A stretch of 64,000 bases of DNA from Pedobacter sp. Bi126 (GTDB lineage Bacteria > Bacteroidota > Bacteroidia > Sphingobacteriales > Sphingobacteriaceae): the NCBI RefSeq assembly GCF_918698245.1, contig NZ_CAKKMS010000001.1, forward strand, positions 1,271,356 through 1,335,355, written 5' to 3'. Below the pieces are notes generated by a model that was not told the origin of the DNA, searched no databases, and was given only the letters and a program-made list of their open reading frames with translations. Positions 63,717 through 64,000 of this stretch are shown in pieces. Numbering within the stretch: the first letter of the stretch is position 1; the number at the start of each line of letters is the position of its first letter. The translations under genes and the position numbers were made by a program.

Positions 63717-63790
63717 GGCGGGGTAGCTCAGATGGTTAGAGCGCAGGATTCATAACCCTGAGGTCGGCAGTTCGATCCTGCTCCCCGCTA
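63717..63790 (+). tRNA. tRNA with CAU anticodon (methionine type)
   Basis: Seventy-four bases fold as a cloverleaf. Acceptor GGCGGGG pairs with CCCCGCT (the first pair is G-U), D arm GCTC/GAGC, anticodon stem CAGGA/CCCTG (closing A-C mismatch) with loop TTCATAA, and T arm GGCAG/CTGCT around TTCGATC. The discriminator is A and CCA is not encoded. CAU may be elongator Met; the lack of a C1-A72 mismatch and of three G-C pairs in the anticodon stem argues against initiator. A lysidine-modified Ile tRNA cannot be excluded by anticodon alone. Confidence 0.92.
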
Positions 63791-63796
63791 CTGATT

Positions 63797-63826
63797 AAAA
63801 GCTCATCGAAAGATGGGCTTTTTTTG
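63797..63826 (+). terminator. Terminator after tRNA-Met
   Basis: AAGCTCATC pairs with GATGGGCTT around a GAAA loop (one wobble), followed by a run of T. It lies 9 bases after the tRNA. Confidence 0.7.
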
Positions 63827-64000
63827 TTATATCTATTTAAGATTATTTGGCTTTGGTCTTAGCGAGACGCTAACAATGCTATTAAGTTAAGCTATTTATA
63901 TGCTTGGTGCAACCTGCTTTTATTTTGCCGAACTTTAATTCTGGGAAAGCTTCTTGTTGGCTTTACCGCAACTACAGTTTTAGAAATTTGCTCTATTAGC
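63827..64000. other. End of window, no feature seen
   Basis: These 174 bases show no gene or recognisable signal. A gene may start beyond the window edge. Confidence 0.5.

Overview
The window looks like a chromosomal segment of a Sphingobacteriaceae member (phylum Bacteroidota), most likely Pedobacter or a close relative. This rests on two SusC/SusD pairs, a hybrid two-component system fused to an AraC output domain, promoters of the TAnnTTTG type, few Shine-Dalgarno sequences, and a polysaccharide lyase very like the chondroitin AC lyase of Pedobacter heparinus as I recall it. No replication origin, prophage, CRISPR array or intact transposase is visible.

Region 1 (1-16.9 kb) opens with the tail of a beta-carbonic anhydrase. 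A polysaccharide utilisation locus for uronic-acid polymers follows: kduD, kduI, a DUF2264 protein, a GH88 unsaturated glucuronyl hydrolase, a PL8 lyase, SusD and SusC on the minus strand, and a divergent hybrid two-component sensor/regulator. The implied pathway is binding and import by SusC/D, eliminative cleavage by PL8, release of the unsaturated uronate by GH88 in the periplasm, then KduI and KduD converting it to 2-keto-3-deoxygluconate in the cytosol. KDG kinase and aldolase are not here, and no sulfatase is present, so hyaluronan or unsulfated chondroitin is the best guess for the substrate.

Region 2 (16.9-26.7 kb) is accessory in character. A 1 kb gene-free stretch holds a 550-bp non-coding element with terminal inverted repeats and an 8-bp target duplication. 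Next come an unusual operon (a four-fold-repeat helical protein and an MNT-like/HEPN protein), a divergent XRE/S24 repressor with a palindromic operator between them, a repeat-packed spacer, and a second SusC/SusD pair without enzymes.

Region 3 (26.7-44 kb) is mixed: a YdcF/SanA-type protein with a predicted propeller protein, msrA, an operon for phosphoester breakdown (metallophosphoesterase, barrel, propeller-phosphoesterase), uvrA with a LysE exporter, an ECF sigma factor, an AraJ-type exporter, and a lipoprotein/barrel/barrel operon next to a divergent HTH protein.

Region 4 (44-64 kb) carries a copper module (multicopper oxidase fused to a barrel, plus a DUF3347 protein), then core genes: nth, recA, a TonB receptor, tsaD and a TamB-like giant on opposite strands with no ATG for either, ribBA, an LptF/G permease, a START-like protein and a CAU-anticodon tRNA. 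Upstream of the tRNA lies a gene-free kilobase with about 14 units of a strictly phased 11-bp repeat.

A recurring theme is dispersed intergenic repeats. Several families of palindromic or hairpin sequence occur two to four times each and fill most of the long spacers. All family assignments come from reading motifs; no database search was possible.
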